From Bacteroidota bacterium (lineage in GTDB: Bacteria > Bacteroidota > Bacteroidia > B-17B0 > Aurantibacillaceae): a DNA stretch of 64,000 bases. The notes under the pieces are model-generated. The model had not been told where the DNA came from and did not search any database. It saw only the letters and a program-made list of their open reading frames with translations. A program made the translations under genes and the position numbers. How positions within the stretch are numbered: the stretch's first letter is position 1; the number at the start of each line of letters is the position of its first letter. Shown here one piece after another: positions 31,570 to 39,556 of the stretch. The DNA lies in contig JAUXTT010000032.1 in the NCBI GenBank assembly GCA_030684395.1, positions 1-64,000 on the forward strand, written 5' to 3'.

Positions 31570-31616
31570 ATATCATATTAATAAATCTTCGCTCCGGCGG
31601 ACTAAAAAAAATCAAA

Positions 31617-32057
31617 ATGAAAAAAATAGTTTTAACTCTTGCTGCCTTTGTACTAATTACAGGAACAATTTTTACTGCGTGCAATACTCCATCAGAAAAA
31701 GTAGAAAATGCCGAAATAAATGCTCAAAAAGCAAATGATGATTTAAACACTGCAAAAGAAGAGTATGCCAATGAAGTTGCTGAATACAGACAAGAAATTG
31801 CCGATAAAATTGAAGCAAATGAAAAAAGCATTGCTGAGTTTAAAGTAAAAACTGAAAACCAAAAAAAAGAAGCAAAAGCTGATTATCAAAAGAAAATCAC
31901 AGAATTGGAAGAAAAGAATAGTGCTATGAAGATGAAAATGAATGATTACAAAGAAACCAGTAAAGATGAATGGAAAAAATTTAAAACTGAATTTGAACAC
32001 GACATGACTGAATTGGGTATCGCATTCGCCAACCTTTCAGTAAATAGCACAAAATAA
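31617..32057 (+). CDS. Coiled-coil lipoprotein
   Basis: 146 residues: lipoprotein signal (FTAC) followed by a long charged coiled coil (EKVENAEINAQKANDDLNTA ... WKKFKTEFEHDMTELGIAF). Similar coiled-coil lipoproteins occur in stress operons of Bacteroidota, with no known activity. It is expected to be periplasmic and membrane-anchored. Second gene of the CsbD operon, 47 bp after csbD. Confidence 0.8.
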   Translation: MKKIVLTLAAFVLITGTIFTACNTPSEKVENAEINAQKANDDLNTAKEEYANEVAEYRQEIADKIEANEKSIAEFKVKTENQKKEAKADYQKKITELEEKNSAMKMKMNDYKETSKDEWKKFKTEFEHDMTELGIAFANLSVNSTK

Positions 32058-32092
32058 TTCAATTAAAATACAAAACTAAATAATCTCAAAAA

Positions 32093-32506
32093 ATGAAAAC
32101 AAAATTATCAATATCAGTTATTCTCCTTGGAGCAATTATAATGCTGGGATTACAGAGTTGCAAAAAATATCCTGAAGGGCCTGTAATCAGTTTAAGAACA
32201 AAAACTGAAAGAGTAGCTAATACTTGGAAAGTAGACAATTACAAAATAAACAGTAGCGATTATACTTCTTTTCTGTCGGACTACGACGAAACATTTACAA
32301 AAGAGGGAGACTATTCTTACTCATGGGGTTCTTTAGATGGAACAGGTAAATGGGCATTTCAAAACAACAAAGAACAAATTAAATTAACCGGTGTCGATAA
32401 TCAGGCATCTCATGATCTGATCATTCTTAAACTTGAAGAGAAATCGTTTTGGTATTATTACATGGATGGAAACGACAAACATGAGCTTCATTTAATTCCG
32501 AGGTAA
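32093..32506 (+). CDS. Small lipocalin-like lipoprotein (tentative)
   Basis: 137 residues: lipoprotein signal with lipobox LQSC, then a compact beta-rich domain (ANTWKVDNYKINSSDYTSF ... GTGKWAFQNNKEQIKLTGV ... SFWYYYMDGNDKHELHLIPR). The W-x-V opening and strand pattern recall the lipocalin-like/DUF5004 lipoproteins of Bacteroidota. Function unknown. Third gene of the operon. Confidence 0.7.
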   Translation: MKTKLSISVILLGAIIMLGLQSCKKYPEGPVISLRTKTERVANTWKVDNYKINSSDYTSFLSDYDETFTKEGDYSYSWGSLDGTGKWAFQNNKEQIKLTGVDNQASHDLIILKLEEKSFWYYYMDGNDKHELHLIPR

Positions 32507-32542
32507 TCAGAATAAATCATTCATCACAAAATCCAAAAACAA

Positions 32543-33109
32543 ATGAAAACAACCTTTTTACTATCCATCTTCCTGCTCACGATAGCAGGAAGCAAGATCT
32601 CAGCTCAGGAAACAGTTTCGGGTGAGAAGTATGGCAAAACTTTAAATGTCGGAGTAGGAATTGGATATTATGGATACATTGGGCATATGGCTCCGGTTTT
32701 ACATGCCAATTATGAATTTGATGTAGCAAAAAATTTCACACTGGCTCCATTCATTACTTACTACTCTTATAGCAATTACTACTATTGGGGAGATCATAAT
32801 TATCCGTACAGAAATTACTCTTATCGTACTACGGTAATTCCAGTGGGGGTTAAAGGGACTTATTATTTTGATCAGTTGCTTAAGGCTAATTCCAAATGGG
32901 ATTTTTATTTAGCGGGTTCTTTAGGTTTTGCTTATAGAAAAACAATCTGGGAAAGCGGATATTATGGAGAAACGGTAGTGAGAAATGGTTCAAGCGGTTT
33001 GTATCTTGATGGACATATTGGAACTGAATATCATCTTAACAAAAGAGCTGGACTGTTTCTTGATCTTTCCAGTGGTATCTCAACTTTTGGTTTAGCATTG
33101 CATCTTTAG
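32543..33109 (+). CDS. Outer-membrane beta-barrel protein
   Basis: 188 residues: signal peptide (MKTTFLLSIFLLTIAGSKISAQ), then Gly/Tyr-rich amphipathic strands (LNVGVGIGYYGYIGHMAPVL, FTLAPFITYYSYSNYYYWGD, TTVIPVGVKGTYYF, FYLAGSLGFAYR) and a short terminal strand ending FGLALHL. It fits a small 8-strand outer-membrane barrel. The long Tyr-rich loop at about 75-95 may be exposed. Function unknown. Fourth gene of the operon. Confidence 0.8.
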   Translation: MKTTFLLSIFLLTIAGSKISAQETVSGEKYGKTLNVGVGIGYYGYIGHMAPVLHANYEFDVAKNFTLAPFITYYSYSNYYYWGDHNYPYRNYSYRTTVIPVGVKGTYYFDQLLKANSKWDFYLAGSLGFAYRKTIWESGYYGETVVRNGSSGLYLDGHIGTEYHLNKRAGLFLDLSSGISTFGLALHL

Positions 33110-33182
33110 AATTCTAAAAAAAAAGGAAAGCAGCAATTGAAATTAAAACCCTCCCAAATCATTCACACCAAAATAAATTATT

Positions 33183-33674
33183 ATGAAAATGCAAGAACTC
33201 AATTTATTTATAGTAGATGACAACTCCCTGGTTTTAACAAATCTCCGGAACTATCTCAATATCAGATTTGGAAATGATCTTAAAATCTCTACTTTTCATA
33301 CCGGAGCAAACGCCCTAAAGGAAGTTAATAAAGACACTGATATTGTTATTCTTGATTATGATTTGGGAGCCGAAAATGGAAATGATGTTCTAAAATCAAT
33401 AAAGAAGATCAATTCGAATACCGAGGTTATTATGTTTACATCCAATGATGAAATTGGAGTTGCTATTGAATCTTTCAGAAATGGAGCATCAGATTATGTG
33501 ATCAAAGGAGATAAAGAATTAAAAAAAATTGCATCCCTTATTAATAAGATCATAACCTACCCAATCAGGATAATGGTGAGAGAGTTTGGAATATCTAAAT
33601 ACCTGGCCATATTTCTGTTAACATTTGTATCGGTTGGGGTGGTAGTTTTTATCACAATGCATTATATGAATTAA
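33183..33674 (+). CDS. Receiver domain with C-terminal membrane anchor
   Basis: 163 residues. Receiver domain: LFIVDDN, phospho-Asp in IVILDYDLG, switch Thr in MFTSND and Lys in YVIKGD. It is followed by a basic linker and a C-terminal hydrophobic segment (YLAIFLLTFVSVGVVVFIT). This is the same architecture as the protein at 15220, placed inside a stress-type operon far from any kinase gene, so it may be fed by one of the two phosphorelays upstream. No output domain. It probably positions the receiver at the inner membrane. Confidence 0.88.
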   Translation: MKMQELNLFIVDDNSLVLTNLRNYLNIRFGNDLKISTFHTGANALKEVNKDTDIVILDYDLGAENGNDVLKSIKKINSNTEVIMFTSNDEIGVAIESFRNGASDYVIKGDKELKKIASLINKIITYPIRIMVREFGISKYLAIFLLTFVSVGVVVFITMHYMN

Positions 33675-33704
33675 AATTATCAGTTAAATTAAAAAGAAAA
33701 AATC

Positions 33705-33857
33705 ATGGGAAATCTATTGTACACAATCGCAGTAATACTGGTCATTCTTTGGGCCATAGGTTTTATCGGATTTGGAACCGGCGGACTCATTCATGTTCTC
33801 CTTGTGATCGCACTAATTGCCGTCATTTTCAGGCTTATCCGTGGAAAACAAATATAG
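33705..33857 (+). CDS. lmo0937-family small membrane protein, 50 residues
   Basis: A short ORF from ATG 33705 to TAG 33857: MGNLLYTIAVILVILWAIGF, then GFGTGGLIHVLLVIALIAVI and RLIRGKQI. Two membrane segments flank a Gly-rich turn, the lmo0937/DUF5670 pattern (LLYTIAVIL-ILW). Members are widespread and often found with stress genes; function unknown. It lies 30 bp after the anchored receiver and 49 bp before the YtxH gene. Confidence 0.85.
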   Translation: MGNLLYTIAVILVILWAIGFIGFGTGGLIHVLLVIALIAVIFRLIRGKQI

Positions 33858-33906
33858 TATCAACTATTATTTCAATAATTAAATCAATAAACTAAAAACA
33901 AAAAAA

Positions 33907-34152
33907 ATGGAAAATTCAAACAACACAGGAAAATTAATCGGTGCTTTACTAGTTGGCGCTGCAGTTGGAGGCGTACTGGGAATTCTTTTCGCACCTGACA
34001 AAGGAAGTGAAACTCGTAAAAAAATTGCAGGCAAAACAGATGAATTTACAAGTTCATTAAAGGAAAAGTTCAATGCTTTTTTAGAAGAAACAAAAAAAGA
34101 GTTCGAAGCTGCTAAAGAAAAAGCAGAGCAGTTTGCAGAAAACCACAAATAG
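33907..34152 (+). CDS. YtxH-domain protein
   Basis: 81 residues: a Gly-rich membrane segment ([20 protein letters not shown]) followed at once by the YtxH motif [12 protein letters not shown] and a charged amphipathic helix. This is the standard YtxH layout (general-stress family first noted in Bacillus): a single-pass inner-membrane protein with a cytoplasmic helix. Seventh gene of the operon. Confidence 0.9.
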   Translation: MENSNNTGKLIGALLVGAAVGGVLGILFAPDKGSETRKKIAGKTDEFTSSLKEKFNAFLEETKKEFEAAKEKAEQFAENHK

Positions 34153-34196
34153 TAAATTAAAGTATGGTGTGATTAAACACAATAACATATTAAAAA

Positions 34197-34538
34197 ATGG
34201 AAGATAAAACATCATTACTCGAAACACTTCTGGAAAAAACAGAAGGCTACGTAAAGGCAAGCGCCGAGCTTTACAAGCTAAAGATCATTGATAAATCCGC
34301 AGAGGTGATATCAACTTTAGCAGCTCGGTTAGCTATCCTTACATTCTTTACTTTATTTTTCCTGATCTGCAATATTGGTATTGCTTTGTGGATAGGTGAA
34401 TTTCTTGAAAAGTCCTACCTCGGATTTTTTATCGTAGCAGGGTTTTACGCAATAATGGGAATAGTGATCTTCCTGTTTCGTAACAGATGGATAAAAACGC
34501 CTTTAAAAAACTCAATAATTACACAGGCCTTAAATTAA
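34197..34538 (+). CDS. Holin-like (phage holin family) membrane protein
   Basis: 113 residues: an amphipathic N-terminus (LLETLLEKTEGYVKASAELY) and two membrane segments (ARLAILTFFTLFFLICNIGI; YLGFFIVAGFYAIMGIVIFL). This matches the 'phage holin family' (Holin-X/DUF1469-like) proteins that in Bacteroidota sit next to YtxH and are chromosomal stress genes, not lysis genes. There is no phage context here. Eighth gene of the operon, 7 bp before the next gene. Confidence 0.8.
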   Translation: MEDKTSLLETLLEKTEGYVKASAELYKLKIIDKSAEVISTLAARLAILTFFTLFFLICNIGIALWIGEFLEKSYLGFFIVAGFYAIMGIVIFLFRNRWIKTPLKNSIITQALN

Positions 34539-34545
34539 ATCAGCC

Positions 34546-34956
34546 ATGAAAAATCTGGATGCAACTATATTATTAAAACAACTGATCCTTGAAAAAGAGT
34601 CTGAGAAAGAGCTGAGGGAGCTATTACTTAAAGATCAATTCCGTGCTACTTTTGAAAGCTTAAAACCTATTAATATTATTAAAAACACTTTTAAACAAAT
34701 TGTAACATCACCAGAAATAAAGACCTCAATTATTAATTCAGCAATTGGTTTTATTTCAGGCTTTGTTGCAAAAAAGTTATTTGTAGGCGGCTCAAATAAC
34801 CCAATTAAAAAAATGGGTGGATCAATACTCGGAACACTGGTGGCTAATAAAACAGAAGCAAATGCTGAAAATATTAAAAGTGCAGGGAGCTTGTTACTAA
34901 AAAAAGTAATTGAGCTATACTATGCAAAAAAGCAAGCAAATGGAGGTAAACAATAA
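34546..34956 (+). CDS. Hypothetical protein partnering holin-like gene
   Basis: 136 residues, helical. A charged N-terminal helix (LKQLILEKESEKELRELLLK), a Gly-containing hydrophobic stretch (NSAIGFISGFVAKKLFVGGS) and a second helical region (GGSILGTLVANKTEANAENI). No recognised domain. Genes of this type commonly follow the holin-like gene. The hydrophobic stretch could be one weak membrane segment. It overlaps the start of the AI-2E-family gene. Confidence 0.7.
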   Translation: MKNLDATILLKQLILEKESEKELRELLLKDQFRATFESLKPINIIKNTFKQIVTSPEIKTSIINSAIGFISGFVAKKLFVGGSNNPIKKMGGSILGTLVANKTEANAENIKSAGSLLLKKVIELYYAKKQANGGKQ

Positions 34957-36043
34957 AATTCCCGCTTATATCAGGTTCACATTGATACTGATCAGTTTGA
35001 GCATTCTTACAGTTATTTTATATTTTGGACAGAACATTCTGATTCCATTGCTTCTTGCTTTATTGTTTGCCATAGTTCTAAGCCCATCGGTTGGTTTCTT
35101 CACAAAAAAATTACGGTTCCCTCACATACTTGCTGTATCATTTTCTGTTATCCTTTTCTTTATAATCATTGCAGCTATTTTTGTTTTTATTTCCTGGCAG
35201 GTTTCTGATATAACTGATGATTGGAATAAAATTAAGAAGAACCTCTTAATTCATTATGAGCACGCTCAACACTGGATCAAACAACGGTATCATGTAAGCT
35301 ATAATAAGCAGGAAGTTTACATGGAACAAGTAGCTCAAAAAACATTAAAAAGTGATAGCCAATTAATGGGAAATACCTTAAGTTCATTTACCGATACTTT
35401 ATTGAATATAGTACTGATACCTATTTACACTTTCCTAATTCTTTTATACAGAAACCTCTTTCTTCAGTTTCTCTACAAAATGGTCCGGCATAAAAATGAA
35501 GATCTGCTGATCGATGTACTTAGTGAAATAAAAACGGTTGTTAAAAGTTACATTATTGGATTATTTATTGAAATGGGAATTGTTGGAACCTTAACAACAA
35601 CAGGCTTTTTGTTACTTGGTATTCATTATGCCATTTTACTTGGCGTAATCACGGCCGTGCTAAATTTAATACCCTACATAGGCATTTTGGTTGCAGGCCT
35701 CATTGCCATTTTCGCTACACTGGGAAATTCAACGGATGTGTATTTAATAGTAGGAATTATCGCAGTCAATTCAGTTGTTCAATTGATTGATAACAACATT
35801 ATTGTTCCGAAAATAGTTGGTAACAAAGTAAGTATAAATGCTCTGGTAACCATGGTTGGAGTAATAATTGGCGGTACACTTTGGGGTATTCCGGGAATGA
35901 TCTTATCTATTCCAATAACAGCAATTATCAAAATTATTTTTGATCGTATCGAATCTTTAAAACCATGGGGAGCTTTACTTGGTAATATGGAAGCTTCTTC
36001 TGCTAAACCTTCTGTTGTTCAAACGCCGGAGTCTTCAAATTAA
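34922..36043 (+). CDS. AI-2E/PerM-family membrane transporter
   Basis: 373 residues with about eight membrane segments: ILYFGQNILIPLLLALLFAI, LAVSFSVILFFIIIAAIFVF, a long soluble loop, NIVLIPIYTFLILLYRNLFL, then LIPYIGILVAGLIAIFATLG, VVQLIDNNIIVPKIVGNKVS and GTLWGIPGMILSIPITAIIK. The NLIPYIG and D-N-I--P---G motifs are those of the AI-2E exporter/PerM family, whose substrates are mostly unproven. Starts at ATG 34922 or 34940, either overlapping the previous gene. It ends the ten-gene stress-type operon. Confidence 0.88.
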   Translation: MQKSKQMEVNNKIPAYIRFTLILISLSILTVILYFGQNILIPLLLALLFAIVLSPSVGFFTKKLRFPHILAVSFSVILFFIIIAAIFVFISWQVSDITDDWNKIKKNLLIHYEHAQHWIKQRYHVSYNKQEVYMEQVAQKTLKSDSQLMGNTLSSFTDTLLNIVLIPIYTFLILLYRNLFLQFLYKMVRHKNEDLLIDVLSEIKTVVKSYIIGLFIEMGIVGTLTTTGFLLLGIHYAILLGVITAVLNLIPYIGILVAGLIAIFATLGNSTDVYLIVGIIAVNSVVQLIDNNIIVPKIVGNKVSINALVTMVGVIIGGTLWGIPGMILSIPITAIIKIIFDRIESLKPWGALLGNMEASSAKPSVVQTPESSN

Positions 36044-36108
36044 GTTCATTTTTTTAGATTATTTCTTAAAAAAACCTTCTTTCTTACAAGCAATTCAACT
36101 GTTTCCAT

Positions 36109-36116
36109 TACCTTTG
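36109..36116 (+). promoter_or_regulatory. Bacteroidota -7 element for dapA
   Basis: TACCTTTG matches TAnnTTTG exactly, 20 bp upstream of the dapA ATG. No good -33 TTG was found at the usual 19-bp distance. None of the regulon boxes is present. Confidence 0.55.
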
Positions 36117-36135
36117 AGCTTCAATAAAAAGCACC

Positions 36136-37023
36136 ATGTCAAAAATAACTAAATTCAAAGGTACGGGCGTTGCTATTGTTACGCCATTCAACAAAGACGG
36201 AAGCATAGATTTTAAAGGCTTAACCAATTTGATTGAGCACCTGATAAAGGGTAAAGTTGAATATTTAGTTGTTTTGGGAACTACCGGAGAGTCGGCTGTT
36301 TTAAATAAAGATGAAAAATCGGCAGTTATCAATCATGTAATTGATACAGTTGAAGATCGCATTCCGCTTGTATTGGGAATTGGCGGTAATAATACGCAGG
36401 AAGTAGTAAATACTATTAAACATACAGACCTTAAAGCATTTTCTGCGATCCTGTCTGTTTCTCCATACTATAACAAACCTTCTCAAGAAGGAATTTATCA
36501 GCATTACAAAATGATTTCTTCGGCTTCTCCCCTACCTATCATTCTGTACAATGTACCTGGAAGAACTAACTCTAATATGAGTTCTGAAACTACATTACGT
36601 TTGGCCCATGATTTCAAAAACATTGTTGCTATTAAAGAAGCTTCAGGAAATCTGGAGCAGTGTATGCGCATTATTAAACATAAACCTAAAGATTTTTATG
36701 TAATCAGCGGTGATGACAACCTTACTTTACCAATGATAGCTTGCGGTGCTGACGGCGTGATCTCTGTTGTTGCAAACGGTTTTCCTAAAGATTTTTCGGA
36801 AATGGTTCGTCAGGCTTTGGCAGGAAATATCACTCAGGCACAAAAACTTCACTACAAAGTATTTGAAATTACCGAGCAGTTATTTGCAGATGGTAATCCG
36901 GGCGGAATTAAAATAGCATTGGAATTATTAAAAATTTGTCAATCTTATGTTCGTTTGCCTTTGGTAAAACCAAATACTAAAGTGCAAAAACGACTAGCTG
37001 AATTGATTGCTGAGTATAAATAA
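36136..37023 (+). CDS. dapA: DapA: 4-hydroxy-tetrahydrodipicolinate synthase
   Basis: 295 residues, usual length for the family. It condenses pyruvate with aspartate semialdehyde in the lysine/diaminopimelate pathway. Motifs: GTTGESAVL (substrate-binding Thr pair), Tyr138 in ILYNVPGRTN and Schiff-base Lys167 in IKEASGN, then GDDNLTLPMIACGADGVISV. It is a TIM barrel, cytoplasmic and tetrameric in relatives. It has its own TAnnTTTG element and is followed 5 bp later by a membrane protein gene. Confidence 0.95.
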   Translation: MSKITKFKGTGVAIVTPFNKDGSIDFKGLTNLIEHLIKGKVEYLVVLGTTGESAVLNKDEKSAVINHVIDTVEDRIPLVLGIGGNNTQEVVNTIKHTDLKAFSAILSVSPYYNKPSQEGIYQHYKMISSASPLPIILYNVPGRTNSNMSSETTLRLAHDFKNIVAIKEASGNLEQCMRIIKHKPKDFYVISGDDNLTLPMIACGADGVISVVANGFPKDFSEMVRQALAGNITQAQKLHYKVFEITEQLFADGNPGGIKIALELLKICQSYVRLPLVKPNTKVQKRLAELIAEYK

Positions 37024-37028
37024 GTTAT

Positions 37029-37589
37029 ATGAAACTATTAGAAAAGATTTTTTTGCTCTGCATAACTCTTTGTTTTGTACTGAGAATTTTCTTTGTACCC
37101 GGTTTTATTGCTTTCTCATTTTTTTCTTTATTCACCACAGCATTGTTATACCTGACTGCTGGATTTTGGTTATTTAATTATAAAGATAAGAAATCAGGAG
37201 TAATCCAAAATAACATTGGCTTATCAATTGGGAGTGGAATAGTTTTTTTCATTGCCTTAATAGGAATAGCTTTTAAATTGATGTTTTGGCCTGGGGCATT
37301 TGTTTTTCTGGCATTATCTTGCCTTCTACTGGTAGGATTATTAATAGCAGGCATTATGCTCCATCAAAATTCTAAAGGAAGAAAAAAATATTATAAACTA
37401 CTTATTATTAGATACGCATCAGTTTTAGTATTTTGTATAACTTTGATATTTTTCAATGGAAATAATATCTACAGGTTTTTTCATAGAAACGATCCTGTTT
37501 TGATACAGAAATGGGAATACATGCGTTCAAATCCGGATGACATAAAGGCAAATGAGGATTTTTATAATTATCTCAATTCACCAAAATGA
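37029..37589 (+). CDS. Multi-pass membrane protein, unknown function
   Basis: 186 residues with about six hydrophobic segments (IFLLCITLCFVLRIFFVPGF, FFSLFTTALLYLTAGFWLF, SIGSGIVFFIALIGIAFKLM, GAFVFLALSCLLLVGLLIAG, YASVLVFCITLIFFN). The F-WPG and alternating pattern recall GldL-like and other small Bacteroidota membrane proteins, but I cannot assign it. It is placed between dapA (5 bp) and the aminotransferase (4-bp ATGA overlap), so the three are probably one operon. The link to amino-acid metabolism is positional only. Confidence 0.75.
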   Translation: MKLLEKIFLLCITLCFVLRIFFVPGFIAFSFFSLFTTALLYLTAGFWLFNYKDKKSGVIQNNIGLSIGSGIVFFIALIGIAFKLMFWPGAFVFLALSCLLLVGLLIAGIMLHQNSKGRKKYYKLLIIRYASVLVFCITLIFFNGNNIYRFFHRNDPVLIQKWEYMRSNPDDIKANEDFYNYLNSPK

Positions 37590-38767
37590 TCTCATCCCGC
37601 CAACTCTTTCTTAACCACGTTGCACAAACAAGCCCAGCACCTGTTGCATTAGAAATTGAACGCGCAGAAGGAGTTTATTTGTACGAAAAGAATAATACAC
37701 GTTACACCGATCTTATTTCCGGTATTTCCGTAAGCACACTTGGTCACTGTCACCCAAAAGTGGTTGAGGCAATTAGCAAACAGGCAAATACTTATATGCA
37801 TTTGATGGTGTATGGCGAATATGCTCAAACACCTCAAACCGAATTAGCCATTGCATTAACTAATCTTCTTCCAAAAGAATTGAACTCTGTTTTTTTTGTT
37901 AACTCCGGCGCAGAAGCTACAGAGGGCGCATTAAAACTGGCTAAGCGTGTTACAGGAAGGACCGAACTCATCAGTTTTAAAAATGCTTACCACGGAAGTA
38001 CACAGGGTGCTTTGAGTATAATGGGAAGTGAAGAATTTAAAAATGCTTTCAGACCCTTGTTACCTGATACAAGGATAATTGAATTTAATAATGAAGAGCA
38101 TCTGAAGTTTATTACTGAACGGACAGCATGCGTTATTGTAGAACCTATACAAGCTGAAGCAGGAGTTTTAGTTCCCAAAAATGATTTCCTTAAAAAATTA
38201 AGAAAACGTTGCACGGAAACAGGGACCCTCTTAATACTGGATGAGATCCAAACAGGCTTTGGAAGATCCGGAACTTTTTTTGCTTTAGAACAATTTGATA
38301 TTATTCCTGATATTTTGTTGATGGCAAAAGCTATGGGTGGTGGAATGCCAATTGGTGCTTTTGTTTCTTCTAAAGAAAACATGGATTTACTCACTAATAA
38401 TCCGGTTTTAGGACATATTACCACATTTGGAGGTAATGCGGTTTGTTGTGCGGCTTCACTTGCAGCTTTAAAAGAGATCAGGGATCATAAACTATACACA
38501 AGAGCAAAGGAAATTGAGAAGATAGTTTTAGAAAATTTAAAACACCCAAAAATAAAAGAGATCAGAAGTTACGGAGCATTAGTAGCTGTTGAGTTTGGTG
38601 ATACGGATTTGAACATGAAGATCATCAATCATTGCATAGAACTAGGAGTAATTACCGATTGGTTCCTTTTCTGCTCAACAGCGATGCGCATTGCTCCTCC
38701 TCTTATCATCACGGATGAAGAATTAAAAAGGTGCTGTGCTCTTATTCTTCAGGCAATTGAAATGTAA
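37586..38767 (+). CDS. Class III PLP aminotransferase
   Basis: 393 residues, cytoplasmic. Motifs: NSGAEATEGALKLAKR (phosphate cup), NAYHGSTQGALS, DEIQTGFGRSG and PLP Lys248 in LLMAKAMGGGMPIGAF, followed by TTFGGNAVCCAASLAAL. It resembles acetylornithine/ornithine-type aminotransferases (about 400 residues), but substrate cannot be fixed from sequence. Position after dapA would also fit N-succinyl-diaminopimelate transamination; that is inference. Coupled to the membrane protein by a 4-bp overlap. Confidence 0.9.
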   Translation: MISSRQLFLNHVAQTSPAPVALEIERAEGVYLYEKNNTRYTDLISGISVSTLGHCHPKVVEAISKQANTYMHLMVYGEYAQTPQTELAIALTNLLPKELNSVFFVNSGAEATEGALKLAKRVTGRTELISFKNAYHGSTQGALSIMGSEEFKNAFRPLLPDTRIIEFNNEEHLKFITERTACVIVEPIQAEAGVLVPKNDFLKKLRKRCTETGTLLILDEIQTGFGRSGTFFALEQFDIIPDILLMAKAMGGGMPIGAFVSSKENMDLLTNNPVLGHITTFGGNAVCCAASLAALKEIRDHKLYTRAKEIEKIVLENLKHPKIKEIRSYGALVAVEFGDTDLNMKIINHCIELGVITDWFLFCSTAMRIAPPLIITDEELKRCCALILQAIEM

Positions 38768-38815
38768 TTAATTTTGTGCCGCTAAGAGCGGTAAAAATCC
38801 AATACTCACATCAAG

Positions 38816-39556
38816 CTAGTTGAAAAATAAAAGTTTACTGATTGTTATTAATCCCGTAATCAAAATCAGAAAAAGGACAGTAGATCTGAATTGTGTTTCA
38901 GAGACCCTTTTTAAGATTGACTTTCCAATAAAAGTACCAGCAATACTTACCACAAAAAGAATTGGAATAAGGTAAAGATCATCCTTATGAACATAACCAT
39001 TTATACTATACACTACACTCCTGCTGACATCTATGGCTAAATCAATGATGGCTGAAGTGGCAATAAAAACATCCATCTTTAAATTGAAAGAAGCAAGTAC
39101 AACACCTCTGATTGCTCCTCCTGTTCCCAGTAATCCGGCAATCAATCCTGATAAAAAACCACCTGAAACAGAATTAAAAGTTGTTGGCTTAACCCGTAAA
39201 TTTTTAAAGATCAGAAATAACAGACTTAGAGAGATCAGGAAAATAGATAAACAATACTCCAGTATCACCGAATCAAAAAACTTACTCATGTAGGCACCAA
39301 CAATTACTAACAATACAGAAGGAATTCCAAGTTTAATAAGCAGCTCCTTGTCAAAGCCATTTCTGAAAAGAACTATTTTAGAAAGATTACTGGTTATGTG
39401 AAAAAGCGCGGTGATTCCTAACACGGAATGAAAGTCAAGAAAAAAACCGGCAATAGGTACAAAAAACAAGGAAGAACCAAATCCTCCAATTGTTCCAAGT
39501 ATCTCAGCAACCAAAGCAAGAAGGGCAAAATAAATGATATGTTCTAAACTCATCAA
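38816..39556 (-). CDS. TauE/SafE-family sulfite exporter-like permease
   Basis: 246 residues with seven or eight membrane segments. The start ALLALVAEILGTIGGFGSSL (family pattern GG-GS) and the internal half-repeat SGFLSGLIAGLLGTGGAIRG are diagnostic of TauE/SafE. It probably moves small organic or sulfur-containing anions; substrate unknown. Its start overlaps the stop of the upstream minus-strand PP2C gene by 4 bp, so both are likely cotranscribed, an unexplained pairing. Confidence 0.9.
   Translation of the reverse strand: MMSLEHIIYFALLALVAEILGTIGGFGSSLFFVPIAGFFLDFHSVLGITALFHITSNLSKIVLFRNGFDKELLIKLGIPSVLLVIVGAYMSKFFDSVILEYCLSIFLISLSLLFLIFKNLRVKPTTFNSVSGGFLSGLIAGLLGTGGAIRGVVLASFNLKMDVFIATSAIIDLAIDVSRSVVYSINGYVHKDDLYLIPILFVVSIAGTFIGKSILKRVSETQFRSTVLFLILITGLITISKLLFFN

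Noticed and set aside
34197-34538. Prophage or lysis cassette suggested by the holin-like protein
   Set aside because: No phage structural, lysin or integrase gene is nearby. The holin-like family is a normal companion of YtxH in chromosomal stress operons.
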